This document shows, one piece after another, positions 7,893-14,190 of a stretch of DNA of 21,228 nt. Position 1 is the first letter of the stretch. Every line of letters starts with the position of its first letter. The DNA lies in IMG/VR virus record IMGVR_UViG_3300033145_001112, positions 1 through 21,228 of that record. One strand, given 5' to 3'. Under the pieces are notes generated by a model that saw only the letters and a list, made by a program, of their open reading frames with translations, was not told the origin of the DNA and did not search any database. This stretch comes from a virus. The position numbers and the translations under genes were made by a program.

Positions 7893-8274
7893 CAACTACC
7901 TGTTCCTTTACCGCTCCAACAGCTTTCAAGGCGGCCAAACATATAGCCAAAGGCGCTGTTTTTTCCTGCACCTGAATTGGTTTGTCATTTGATGGTGTCC
8001 CGTCCGACAATACTTTCTGCAAATGCACATTTGCTCCGCTAGAGCAAGGAAACCTACAAACAGTCGCAAACCACCCGTATTCTGAAAATTTCTCAACTAC
8101 TCTCCAAGCTGACATGATATTCGTGCTGAAGTGCGGCACCTGGTGTATAGAACACTGCTGTGGAAAGTCCTTTGGCGGCTTGCCGAAGCAATTCCCATTT
8201 TTGTCAAAGTGAATATCTTCCCACCCCATCACTTTTTCCGCCACTAACACGTCCAATTTGCGTCCAGCTTGCAT
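7882..8274 (-). CDS. Phage_ABA_S (ABA-sandwich) domain protein
   Basis: 130 residues. Features I associate with the Phage_ABA_S family: start LDVLVAEKVMGW, middle PHFSTNIMSAWRVVEKF, a beta segment WFATVCRF and end APLAICLAALKAVG. Function unknown; these proteins are common among small early and middle genes of Firmicutes phages. ATG at 8274 follows AAGGAGGTAG, an excellent site. The 3' end overlaps the RusA start, so the two are likely co-translated. Confidence 0.8.
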   Translation of the reverse strand: MQAGRKLDVLVAEKVMGWEDIHFDKNGNCFGKPPKDFPQQCSIHQVPHFSTNIMSAWRVVEKFSEYGWFATVCRFPCSSGANVHLQKVLSDGTPSNDKPIQVQEKTAPLAICLAALKAVGAVKEQVVDDD

Positions 8275-8281
8275 CGTTATA

Positions 8282-8446
8282 CTACCTCCTTAAAAAAAAT
8301 CCAAAAAATTTACTCACTTTCAGATACAACCGTTTCCACCCACTTCTTTTCTTCGTTCCATACCAGACGGTTCCGTTTGGCAGGCGGACCGTCCTGGCCC
8401 GCGCCTTGGGGATGGGCTGGCCGTATACCGTGAACTTAATTTCCAT
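8282..8446 (-). pseudogene. Truncated RusA-like fragment
   Basis: 54-residue frame beginning MEIKFTVYGQPIPKARARTV, the characteristic first strand and loop of RusA resolvases. After about 30 residues it loses the family pattern and ends in a lysine/phenylalanine-rich tail with a stop. The aspartate-bearing catalytic block is absent. A complete RusA follows one gene downstream, so this looks like the remnant of an ancestral or replaced copy. It overlaps the upstream gene by 11 bases and has only a weak ribosome site. Confidence 0.6.
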
Positions 8447-8660
8447 TCGCCGCCCCGCCTTCGCTATCAACGTATCGCAGGTAGTTTCTATACAGGCGCA
8501 TGAACTCTCCTATATCCAAGCGCCGCTGGTATGCCTTCGCTATCACCAAACACCGAAAGAAATCAAGTATGACCTCGCACTGTTCGCGTGTCAACACCTT
8601 TCGCATGTGTACTGAAGGTTCAGGGCGACCGTATCTTACACGCGTTTTTTGTTCCAGCAT
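8436..8660 (-). CDS. Small hypothetical helical protein (74 aa)
   Basis: 74 residues, helical, with conserved-looking segment TREQCEVILDFFRCLVIAKAYQ followed by EFMRLYRNYLRYV. I recognise no family. ATG at 8660 overlaps the stop of the RAMP-like gene as TGATG, showing tight translational coupling with it. Confidence 0.65.
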   Translation of the reverse strand: MLEQKTRVRYGRPEPSVHMRKVLTREQCEVILDFFRCLVIAKAYQRRLDIGEFMRLYRNYLRYVDSEGGAANGN

Positions 8661-9265
8661 CAGCTAGCCTGCAACTCCTTCCACCTGAAAACCCCAAATC
8701 CGCCGTTGCGCCATTGCCCTAGGCCCTTCAGCCTGCCATAATCCAGAATTGCTTTTATGGTTTCTGGTGTGATCTCACCTTGCAATACTTCGATTGTTGC
8801 ATTCAAGGTAGCCGGAGCCTTTACGACTTCGCTGCCGACCAGCGAAACACGAGGCCCCTTGGCCGTCTGCCCGCGCAACGGGCGTTCCAATACGCCGTCC
8901 GGCTCGCGTATGTTGCTGCCGTCCTCCCGCAATAGATACAGCCTGCGCGGCTGGACAAACACGTAGTTGTCTATTTTCGCCCGCAGGTTCTTAACATTCA
9001 GCTGTCCCTTCAGAGCATTGCCGGCTTCCTTTAAAAATCCCTTAAACTGGTAATTCCATAAGAACAACCCTGTTTCGTCCTGCGGAAATACAGTGAACCC
9101 CCTGTCCTGCGTGTATTCCGGCACAGTGTCGCCTTCCTCAGCCTGCAGCCAAGGCGAAGGAGCCTTCGAACTAACGAACCTCGTCAGCACAGCCTCGTCC
9201 GCCGGCCAACTCCCAAGCAGGTCTTCTTCGAAAATTAGCCTAACGCGCAACTTCGTTATCTCCAC
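8660..9265 (-). CDS. Conserved phage protein with RAMP-like glycine loop
   Basis: 201 residues from GTG at 9265 (GGGAGG 7 bases upstream); the frame also allows a TTG 12 codons earlier. Conserved features: FEEDLLGSWPAD near the start, FTVFPQDETG, YQFKGFLKEAGNAL, the block LERPLRGQTAKGPRVSLVGSE, and GLGQWRNGGFG at 181-191. The last has the G-x-G-x4-G-G-x-G form typical of the glycine-rich loop of RAMP/Cas7/Cas6-type RNA-binding folds, and FKGFLKEA resembles the small-helix region of such folds. I recall similar stand-alone proteins in Clostridia phages, all without known function. No cas genes or CRISPR array are here. It lies immediately downstream of a long pentamer-repeat leader. Confidence 0.75.
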   Translation of the reverse strand: MEITKLRVRLIFEEDLLGSWPADEAVLTRFVSSKAPSPWLQAEEGDTVPEYTQDRGFTVFPQDETGLFLWNYQFKGFLKEAGNALKGQLNVKNLRAKIDNYVFVQPRRLYLLREDGSNIREPDGVLERPLRGQTAKGPRVSLVGSEVVKAPATLNATIEVLQGEITPETIKAILDYGRLKGLGQWRNGGFGVFRWKELQAS

Positions 9266-9301
9266 AGACTGCCCTCCCTTTTTAAATTCTTTTTTCTGCA
9301 A

Positions 9302-9884
9302 AGCCTTTGCCCTGTTTTGCTATGCCTCGCCTTTACCTTGCTTCGCCGTGCCCCGCCTTTGCATCGCTTCGCCACGCCGCTGCAATACGACGCACAACGT
9401 CGCCTTCGCTTTGCTTCACCGCGCAATGCCGCTGCTCAGCTTTGCTCTGCCATCGCAAGGCCTCGCCATGCATTGCCGCTGCCGCGCCGCGCTTCGCTGT
9501 ACCACGCAACGCAACGCTAAGCCGTTGCTGACCAGCGCCCTGCCCTGCCGTCGCAAAGCCCCGCAGCGCTACGCCTTCGCCACGCATTGCCGTGCTACGC
9601 CTTCGCACCACAGCGCTCCCGCCACGCCACTGCCATGCCTTACTAAACCATTGCCTCAGCACCACTGCTCTACGCCGCTACGCAACGCCCTTGCTTCGCT
9701 CCGCTATGCCTAAGCTATCCCTTCGCCCTGCTCTGCCGCGCTTTTTCCTCGCAGTGCGTTGCTATGCATTGCCCCCTGCCCTGTCGCGCCGCACAATGCC
9801 TCAGCTTTGCTACGCAAGACTTTGCCCACGCCTGCTTCGCAATGCTTCGCCGCCGCCGCTATTCCATGTCTCGCCTCCTCTCTC
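9302..9884 (-). repeat. Degenerate pentanucleotide repeat array, about 580 bases
   Basis: Gene-free stretch between the methyltransferase stop (9888) and the RAMP-like gene. On the plus strand GC recurs every five bases (TTTGC TATGC CTCGC, CATGC ATTGC, AACGC AACGC); on the transcribed minus strand the unit is about GCRNN (GCAAA, GCGAA, GCAAT). Individual units vary and phase slips by a base in places, so it is a decayed or diversified tandem array. Stop codons are rare in several frames on both strands, which creates long but low-complexity spurious frames. Purines dominate the variable positions on the minus strand. Confidence 0.85.
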
Positions 9885-10015
9885 AACTTAATAACCTGTT
9901 TTTACCTCCTTTTCAACAGCAACAATGGCAGCTAGGATAGGGTAAACCTGTTGTGGCACAACAGCATCACCTAATGCCCGCAATCTCTGCCTGCGATAAG
10001 GCACCTTTCCTTGAG

Positions 10016-10570
10016 CTAGTCTTGGTGGTTCCCAGTTATATTGCTCGCATCCGAAGGGAGCGAGCCAAGGCGTTCGTCCACTAACACGAAATGCGATCCA
10101 CATCTTATCTTTGTAAGGTAGGGACTGCCATATTTCTTGAAACGCTGGTAATGTTTCCCACACATGCCCAATTTCCTTGCAGGCTCTTCGCAAATTTTGC
10201 AGACCAATTGCTTCTTTAATTGCTTTTTCCCATTCTGCCAGTGCCATCGGGTGTGACAAGAGTCGCATAACGTCATCAGGTTCGAGGGATTGTTGTTGGC
10301 AGGGTTCCCGTCTATATGGTGGATATCCAAATTCTCTGTTGCTTTGCATATCTCGCAACTGTCGTTGCGTAAAACTGTTGCTCGTTTTAGTAACGCAGAC
10401 TTGGTTGGATGTTCCTTGCGATTGGCCATTCCGAAACACTTCATGTCGCAGTACTTCCTGCGAAGAAAGCAATTCATACTCTCCAGTACACCGTTGTATC
10501 TCTTGCGCTCCAGTTTTTTCCCGCAGAACTTGCAGTGCTTTTCTGGTCCCTGCTTTCTCGGATAAGCCAA
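10016..10570 (-). CDS. HNH endonuclease nested out of frame within the methyltransferase gene
   Basis: 184 residues from TTG at 10570 with GGAGG 8 bases upstream. It is cysteine-rich: C13/C16 (CKFC), C41/C45, C72/C75 (CEIC), the HNH core IHHIDGNPANNNPSNLMTLC with H84/H85, then CDSCH (102-106), and a final zinc knuckle CKIC...GMCGKHYQRFKKYGSP. All key residues are present. Such HNH genes are commonly found directly after phage methyltransferase genes. Here the gene lies completely inside the methyltransferase frame, which stays open behind it. The last 25 residues (after KIRCGSHFVLVDE) look less conserved and overlap conserved methyltransferase sequence. Confidence 0.85.
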   Translation of the reverse strand: MAYPRKQGPEKHCKFCGKKLERKRYNGVLESMNCFLRRKYCDMKCFGMANRKEHPTKSALLKRATVLRNDSCEICKATENLDIHHIDGNPANNNPSNLMTLCDSCHTRWHWQNGKKQLKKQLVCKICEEPARKLGMCGKHYQRFKKYGSPYLTKIRCGSHFVLVDERLGSLPSDASNITGNHQD

Positions 10571-11203
10571 CTATTCCACCTCCGTCCAGTGTGGTGGAAA
10601 TCCTTGCAACAGATTCACCCAGGCCGGATTGAGCCGACCGCCTAGGGTAGCTACATCGTTCAGATTGGGGGAGTGCCAATTCCCCGTCCGCTTCATTCTT
10701 GCGCGTCTTGATTCCGGTTTGTCGCCCATCCGATAATCCCTCGCTACCGGTGTTGGCCACATCCTTCCTGGGCTGTGCCTCGCTGCTTGATCCGCCGGCC
10801 ATACTCTGGCCTGTTCTTTCGCCTGATTGTATGCATTGATCGCTTCTTCCTCCAAGACAAATTTTCTTGTTTGCAACGATCCATACCCTATCCCTCCTAT
10901 GCGGGGCGCCGACGGCACAAGCCGGAATAACAACCGTCCCCGTTTCGTACCCGAGACTTTCCAACTCAGACAGCACATCGTCGAGGCCCATACTGATGAT
11001 TCCAACAGGATTTTCAAACAGGCACCAACGAGGCCTGAGTTCTTCAACAATGCGGATAGCTTCTCCCCAGAGCCAGCGGTCATCTGCCTTGCCTTTTCGC
11101 TTCCCGGCAAGGGAGACAGGCTGGCATGGTGGTCCACCGGAAATAAGAGTAATTGCTCCCACTCCTGCTTTTTTGACTGAATCCTTTGTAACACTCCGAA
11201 CAT
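10571..11203 (-). CDS. Methyltransferase-associated alternative reading frame (WPTP...GFP.HWTE type)
   Basis: A 210-residue frame overlapping the methyltransferase out of register. Its C-terminal half has blocks that I recognise from phage proteins annotated as methyltransferase C-termini: CLSWKVSGTKRGRLLFRL, MWPTPVARDYRMG, and RLNPAWVNLLQGFPPHWTEVE split as RLNPAWVNLL and QGFPPHWTE. The stop directly precedes the HNH start. No ribosome site is visible for the ATG at 11203, so its true start is unknown; it might be reached by frameshifting from the methyltransferase frame. Whether it is translated is open, but the pattern seems too specific for chance. Confidence 0.45.
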   Translation of the reverse strand: MFGVLQRIQSKKQEWEQLLLFPVDHHASLSPLPGSEKARQMTAGSGEKLSALLKNSGLVGACLKILLESSVWASTMCCLSWKVSGTKRGRLLFRLVPSAPRIGGIGYGSLQTRKFVLEEEAINAYNQAKEQARVWPADQAARHSPGRMWPTPVARDYRMGDKPESRRARMKRTGNWHSPNLNDVATLGGRLNPAWVNLLQGFPPHWTEVE

Positions 11204-11333
11204 CCCTCCACCTTGGCACGTTCGGCCAGTATTTTTCGAGTACCTTACAGCGGTAATCGTCTATTTCACACTGCCCGACCGTTTCAAAACCCGCCCATTC
11301 GGCAGCTAAATCTATTCCCCCGGTTAAATGCCG

Positions 11334-11365
11334 GAGAATAAGCTAAAATGTGTCAGCTTATTCTC
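11334..11365 (-). repeat. Perfect inverted repeat at methyltransferase start
   Basis: 11-base arms (GAGAATAAGCT / AGCTTATTCTC) around a 10-base loop. It lies 10 to 41 bases into the methyltransferase gene, so the mRNA would form a stable hairpin just past the start codon. It could be an operator or a translation-control hairpin; no T-run follows. Confidence 0.7.
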
Positions 11366-11411
11366 TCGCGACATTTAATCAACCCCTTTCTATTTAATTT
11401 GTTCGCCTCCG

Positions 11412-11618
11412 CTACATTACTGATATGTCCAAATAGCTCCCGCACCTGGGGCACGCCAGCGTGTCTGTCGGCCCTACAGTCCTGTACCCGCACCTGCCGC
11501 ACACCAACCGAACGCCGTCCGGCATAAAAGCTGCGTCTTCGCGGTCTTTCTTCGCCGCGTACCATGCCAACAACGCGATTATAACTACGGCGATTGCGGC
11601 GATTATCGTCTTAAACAT
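11412..11618 (-). CDS. Small membrane protein with C-terminal zinc ribbon
   Basis: 68 residues from ATG at 11618 (GGAGG 9 bases upstream). Residues 2-18 (FKTIIAAIAVVIIALLAWY) form one membrane segment, followed by a charged stretch and a zinc ribbon with CGRCG and CPRCG. So a membrane-anchored four-cysteine protein; function unknown. The frame extends upstream without a better start. Its start overlaps the end of a tiny upstream frame. Confidence 0.7.
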   Translation of the reverse strand: MFKTIIAAIAVVIIALLAWYAAKKDREDAAFMPDGVRLVCGRCGYRTVGPTDTLACPRCGSYLDISVM

Positions 11619-11692
11619 GTCAATCCGCCTCCCCCGCGCAATCTGCCACGGTGCGGGCATTCGGCATCTCGTTCTACTTTGGATTTACCCAT
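11603..11692 (-). CDS. Possible 29-residue peptide
   Basis: Very short frame starting MGKSKVERDAECPHRGR, with a strong ribosome site (AAGGAGGGACTTCTA before the ATG). Its 3' end overlaps the start of the membrane zinc-ribbon gene. It may act as a coupling leader peptide rather than a stable protein. Supported only by the ribosome site and the spacing. Confidence 0.35.
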   Translation of the reverse strand: MGKSKVERDAECPHRGRLRGGGGLTCLRR

Positions 11693-11718
11693 TAGAAGTC
11701 CCTCCTTCCTTTTGTCGG

Positions 11719-11895
11719 CTAGAACGTGTTATTATAGCTGCCTTTTGATTCAATTAGCCGCACCTTTACATTTTTCGGCATACTTTCCAAGAACTCTGTA
11801 AATCTCCCTAAAGGCAATTCATGCCACTCATCAAATTCAATTCCAAAGTATTTGCAAGCAGCATCCGACAAAATATAAATTAAAAATTGTCGCAA
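11719..11895 (-). CDS. Small hypothetical protein (58 aa)
   Basis: 58-residue frame from TTG at 11895; other starts are possible and no clear ribosome site is seen. Sequence is compositionally natural: SDAACKYFGIEFDEWHELPL, then RFTEFLESMPKNVKVRLIE. It is visibly more AT-rich than its neighbours, suggesting separate origin. It fills an otherwise empty 220-base gap in a tightly packed cluster, which supports it being real. Unknown function. Confidence 0.45.
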   Translation of the reverse strand: MRQFLIYILSDAACKYFGIEFDEWHELPLGRFTEFLESMPKNVKVRLIESKGSYNNTF

Positions 11896-11910
11896 CTTAT
11901 TTCGGTTTGG

Positions 11911-12159
11911 TTACTCACTGGATAGCGCACCCCCCTTCCTTGGTCTAAACCCTTCGCAATCCCAGACCATATCCGGGTCTCGCACCTGCTTGTCCATCCT
12001 AGCGCAGAGGTCTTCCTTCGGGTTCGTCGGCATAAACCAGCACTCCCGGCAACGCTTCTCGCGCAACCCCATACCGTTCCAGTAGTAATACTTCCTGAGA
12101 CGTGACCTTTCGGCTTTCTCGGCCTGCTCCATTTCGCGAATGGTCATGTTACTGCTCAA
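11911..12159 (-). CDS. Small cysteine-containing hypothetical protein (82 aa)
   Basis: 82 residues. N-terminal charged helix (MTIREMEQAEKAERSRLRKYYYW) followed by four cysteines: RCRECWF, DLCARM and WDCEGF. These may bind a metal. TTG at 12159 has GGGGGG about 7 bases upstream; the ATG at 12147 just after the preceding stop is the alternative. It overlaps the upstream gene by 11 bases. No family recognised, although the WFMP...C...D.DCEGF pattern looks like conserved phage proteins. Confidence 0.6.
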   Translation of the reverse strand: MSSNMTIREMEQAEKAERSRLRKYYYWNGMGLREKRCRECWFMPTNPKEDLCARMDKQVRDPDMVWDCEGFRPRKGGALSSE

Positions 12160-12367
12160 AGCTCATCCCCCCTTGCTTCTCATTTTCAACCGGCTCATAC
12201 GTTCGTTTGAAAATGTCATCCTTGCAGAAGTACTGTTCGCCCTTGACTCCAGTGATCAGCCAGTCGCCTGGTTGGCCCTGCATGACACCTTCAAGCATCT
12301 CGATTGTCATCGGCTTGGTAATTTGAATTGCTTCCACAACAACCGGCTTTTTCCTAAACTTAGGCAT
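12149..12367 (-). CDS. Conserved phage protein, PGDW/KGEQY type
   Basis: 72 residues beginning MPKFRKKPVVVEAIQIT and containing PGDWLITGVKGEQYFCKDDIFKRTYEPV split around GVKGEQY. This combination (opening VEAIQ, then PGDWLITG, then DIFKRTYEPV) is a very common small protein of Firmicutes and other phages; function unknown. ATG at 12367 has AAAGGAGGG in front. Complete. Confidence 0.85.
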   Translation of the reverse strand: MPKFRKKPVVVEAIQITKPMTIEMLEGVMQGQPGDWLITGVKGEQYFCKDDIFKRTYEPVENEKQGGMSFEQ

Positions 12368-12382
12368 TTCGCATCCCTCCTT

Positions 12383-13000
12383 TTACTCCTCCCTTTCAAA
12401 CCAATTGCAAGGGTTTTCCCCGTCCAGGTAATCCTGGTGATAACATCCAGATAGGTCTCCAGCCACTAAATTCTTACACCCAGGGCACGTTTTGAATATC
12501 GCCCACAGCCGGCGATTTTCTTCTTCCAACTCTCTCTCTAAGGAGACCGTCTCCGCGAAACGCTGTAGCAGCCTTACTGCCCCCTGGAACGCTTCTCCCG
12601 GCAGGCGCACGCCTACGATTAAGGCGACACTTCCAACATAACGTGCCAGCGCCACAGGGCGATCCCGGACAATGCTGACTTCGTAAGATGTCGTTTTCGG
12701 AAACAGGCGCAGGAATTTATAAAAGACGGCAACGTGTTTACTTTCGCCTGTAAGAAGGAACAGGTCCGTGTACCACGGATGTACCCTCAACATATCTGTC
12801 GCTGGTTCCGCGTTCTTTACCGCTTCTTCAAAACAATCACGTGGCAGACTACCTTCACACCACCTTTTCTCGGGTTCAAAGTCGCCCGCGTACGTGTCCA
12901 ATATGACTTCCCCCGTCCCTATCATCAGGCGGTCGTTTTCGCGCCAGAAATAGACGGTTTCTTCCTCCTTCAGATAACGTAGAAACTTAGGCGGTAGCAC
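12383..13000 (-). CDS. Hypothetical protein with C-terminal cysteine cluster (205 aa)
   Basis: 205 residues, family not recognised. The first 150 residues alternate beta strands and helices (ENDRLMIGTGEVILDTYAG; VSIVRDRPVALARYVGSVAL). A short coiled segment (SLERELEEENRRLWAIFKT) leads to a C-terminal cluster CPGCKNL...SGCYH...NPCNWF with four cysteines, probably zinc-binding. GTG at 13000 lies inside the short YopX-like frame upstream. GC-rich codon use like neighbours. Confidence 0.65.
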   Translation of the reverse strand: MLPPKFLRYLKEEETVYFWRENDRLMIGTGEVILDTYAGDFEPEKRWCEGSLPRDCFEEAVKNAEPATDMLRVHPWYTDLFLLTGESKHVAVFYKFLRLFPKTTSYEVSIVRDRPVALARYVGSVALIVGVRLPGEAFQGAVRLLQRFAETVSLERELEEENRRLWAIFKTCPGCKNLVAGDLSGCYHQDYLDGENPCNWFEREE

Positions 13001-13070
13001 TACAAATCACCATCCCCTCAAAACCTGGCGCACCCTCCTTATCCCATGCCCGGAACTCTATCTCGCGCAT
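12987..13070 (-). pseudogene. YopX-like N-terminal fragment (27 aa)
   Basis: Starts MREIEFRAWDKE with a strong GGGGGAGG site 7 bases before the ATG. That opening is the signature of YopX-family phage proteins, which normally run to about 120-150 residues. Here the frame ends after 27 residues inside the start of the next gene. So it is a truncated remnant, or its ribosome site has been captured to feed the downstream gene. Confidence 0.5.
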
Positions 13071-13156
13071 TTTTTATTCCTCCCCCAGCGCACTACAGAT
13101 TTATAGCCTTCAGGCAACCTTTCCCCGCACACAGGACAATACCTAACAGTATAAAC
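13058..13156 (-). pseudogene. Zinc-ribbon-like frame without a start codon
   Basis: A 32-codon open stretch with RYCPVCGERLPEGYKSVVRW, which looks like a real small zinc-ribbon protein. Upstream in frame there is only a GTT before a stop, so no usable start is present. It could be the tail of a gene broken by a small indel at about 13145-13155 or a gene whose start has mutated. Confidence 0.35.
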
Positions 13157-13328
13157 CTAGTTTCCCGCACTTCGACAACCGCAACTCTTTTGTGCCTTCA
13201 TATCTCGCAACTACAAAAGGTCTGATATATGCTTCTATGGCAAATCTAAGATTTACAAGAGCATTTCTGCCGTGTTTATGACTACCTTCTGACATTTGCT
13301 TTGCCAGCTTTTCTGCACGATCGCACAT
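13143..13328 (-). CDS. Small hypothetical helical protein (about 61 aa)
   Basis: Preferred start ATG 13328 (MCDRAEKLAKQMSEG), with GAGGAGG 9 bases upstream. The frame is open further to a TTG at 13376, which would overlap the preceding gene. The protein is basic and helical, ending LSKCGKLGLYC. No family recognised. The abrupt end next to a start-less zinc-ribbon frame raises the possibility of an indel joining two former genes. Confidence 0.5.
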   Translation of the reverse strand: MCDRAEKLAKQMSEGSHKHGRNALVNLRFAIEAYIRPFVVARYEGTKELRLSKCGKLGLYC

Positions 13329-13365
13329 GTACATAAACCTCCTCAGGTCCATTCGTACTTGCCAA

Positions 13366-13710
13366 CTACTGGCCAACCTTCAGCAAAACTTGGCGCACCT
13401 TCCTCTGGACGGGGTATATATCGCACCTTCGCCCCTCGCACAGCGAAAAAGGATAGTCGCTCCTACACTTGTGAGCAAAGTAATCGCTGACTTCCTTTAA
13501 AACTTCCAGCATTTCGGCGTTCTTCTGCCCTACCAGCCACCGAACCCTCCTCCTCTTAACAGGTACGTCCCCGTCCTTCAACTCGTATTCCACTTCGCTG
13601 TAGATATCCCCGCAGGCAATACACCGCACTCGGCGAACTTCATCGCCCACAAAAACCTCGAACATTTCCCGACCGCAGCGAGGACAGATGCAACAAATAT
13701 AGTTAAACAT
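13366..13710 (-). CDS. Zinc-ribbon hypothetical protein (114 aa)
   Basis: 114 residues from ATG 13710, with GGGAGG 9 bases upstream; longer starts in the same frame run into the next gene. The N-terminus is a zinc ribbon (CPRCG near residue 9, CIACG near 33). A basic middle (KRRRVRWLVG) leads to a second cysteine set (KCRSDYPFSLCEGRRC). Probably a nucleic-acid-binding accessory protein, by inference from the basic residues and zinc sites. Confidence 0.65.
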   Translation of the reverse strand: MFNYICCICPRCGREMFEVFVGDEVRRVRCIACGDIYSEVEYELKDGDVPVKRRRVRWLVGQKNAEMLEVLKEVSDYFAHKCRSDYPFSLCEGRRCDIYPVQRKVRQVLLKVGQ

Positions 13711-13732
13711 TACGGTTCTACCTCCCTGATCG

Positions 13733-13873
13733 CTACTTCCACTCTTGGCTGCCCTGATAATACGAATTTTCCACATCCGCCCCACAGTCCGGGCATTTAA
13801 CCGTCTTTTGGTCCGGCCTTTCCCAAGCGCTGTAAAATACATTTCCACACTCTGTGCACTTCCATGAAACCAT
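13733..13873 (-). CDS. Tiny zinc-ribbon protein (46 aa)
   Basis: 46 residues from ATG 13873: two CxxC pairs, C6/C9 (CTEC) and C27/C30 (CPDC), separated by 17 residues, the classical zinc-ribbon layout. Ends YYQGSQEWK. Ribosome site is weak (GAAGG directly before the ATG). It fits exactly between the stop of the upstream gene and the start of the downstream one, which supports it. Confidence 0.6.
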   Translation of the reverse strand: MVSWKCTECGNVFYSAWERPDQKTVKCPDCGADVENSYYQGSQEWK

Positions 13874-13890
13874 ACCTTCGATAGCTTCAG

Positions 13891-14190
13891 TTACCCCCGG
13901 CAGGCCGTCTCTTCTAGAAATTCGTACACTTTTTCAGCAACCTTCTCTATCGCCCTATCCTGCGCGTTACTCCTGCCTTCCAGGTATTTCCTTATCAGCC
14001 TCCTGTTCAGCCTGCGCGGTATTTCGCCGCGCATTGCAGCTGCGTAGTACCCCCAGGCATAGTAATAGTAATCAACCCCTTCAGGTGGGGGCAACTCCGC
14101 CGGCACTTCTTTCACCTCGGCTTGCCATTCCCACCAAGTTCTGCCTTCGTACGGCTGGACGGGCGCTTTGAACACTTTTATCTCGCCCAC
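13891..14190 (-). CDS. Hypothetical protein (99 aa)
   Basis: 99 residues from GTG 14190. It has an aromatic N-terminal half (RTWWEWQAEV, then VDYYYYAWGYYAAAMRG) and a basic helical C-terminal half (RRLNRRLIRKYLEG; EKVAEKVYEFLEETA). No family recognised. Start lies inside the end of the preceding 41-residue gene, with only a weak ribosome site, so translation is probably coupled. Confidence 0.6.
   Translation of the reverse strand: MGEIKVFKAPVQPYEGRTWWEWQAEVKEVPAELPPPEGVDYYYYAWGYYAAAMRGEIPRRLNRRLIRKYLEGRSNAQDRAIEKVAEKVYEFLEETACRG

Larger units (their letters stand above)
9888..11374 (-). pseudogene. Phage C5-cytosine DNA methyltransferase, frameshifted in motif I
   Basis: Starts at ATG 11374 (AAAGGGG upstream) as MSRENKLTHFSLFSGI and stops at TAA. 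Deleting five bases (TTAAC or TAACC, 11322-11327) restores FSGIGGIDLAAEWAGF, motif I for SAM binding. The downstream frame then runs open to 9888 with motif IV GGPPCQPVS (catalytic Cys at about 11126-11124), ENPVGII for motif VI (Pro in place of the usual Val), motif VIII GAPHRRDRVWIV and motif X ALGDAVVPQQVYPI. In this same frame the long target-recognition interval passes through DNA that encodes two other proteins in other frames. Unless recoded, the enzyme lacks motif I and should be inactive. Confidence 0.8.

Noticed and set aside
9333-9665. Minus-strand 110-codon frame within the pentamer array
   Set aside because: Composition follows the repeat only (A, R, G, Q, W rich) with no ribosome site or natural protein pattern.
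9093-9713. Long plus-strand frame and several others across the pentamer array
   Set aside because: Five-base periodicity removes stops in many frames on both strands; translations are low-complexity, no ribosome site, and the 5' part overlaps the RAMP-like gene in antisense.
11353-11565. 70-codon frame overlapping the membrane zinc-ribbon gene
   Set aside because: Shadow frame; the overlapping gene has a membrane segment, two CxxC pairs and a good ribosome site.
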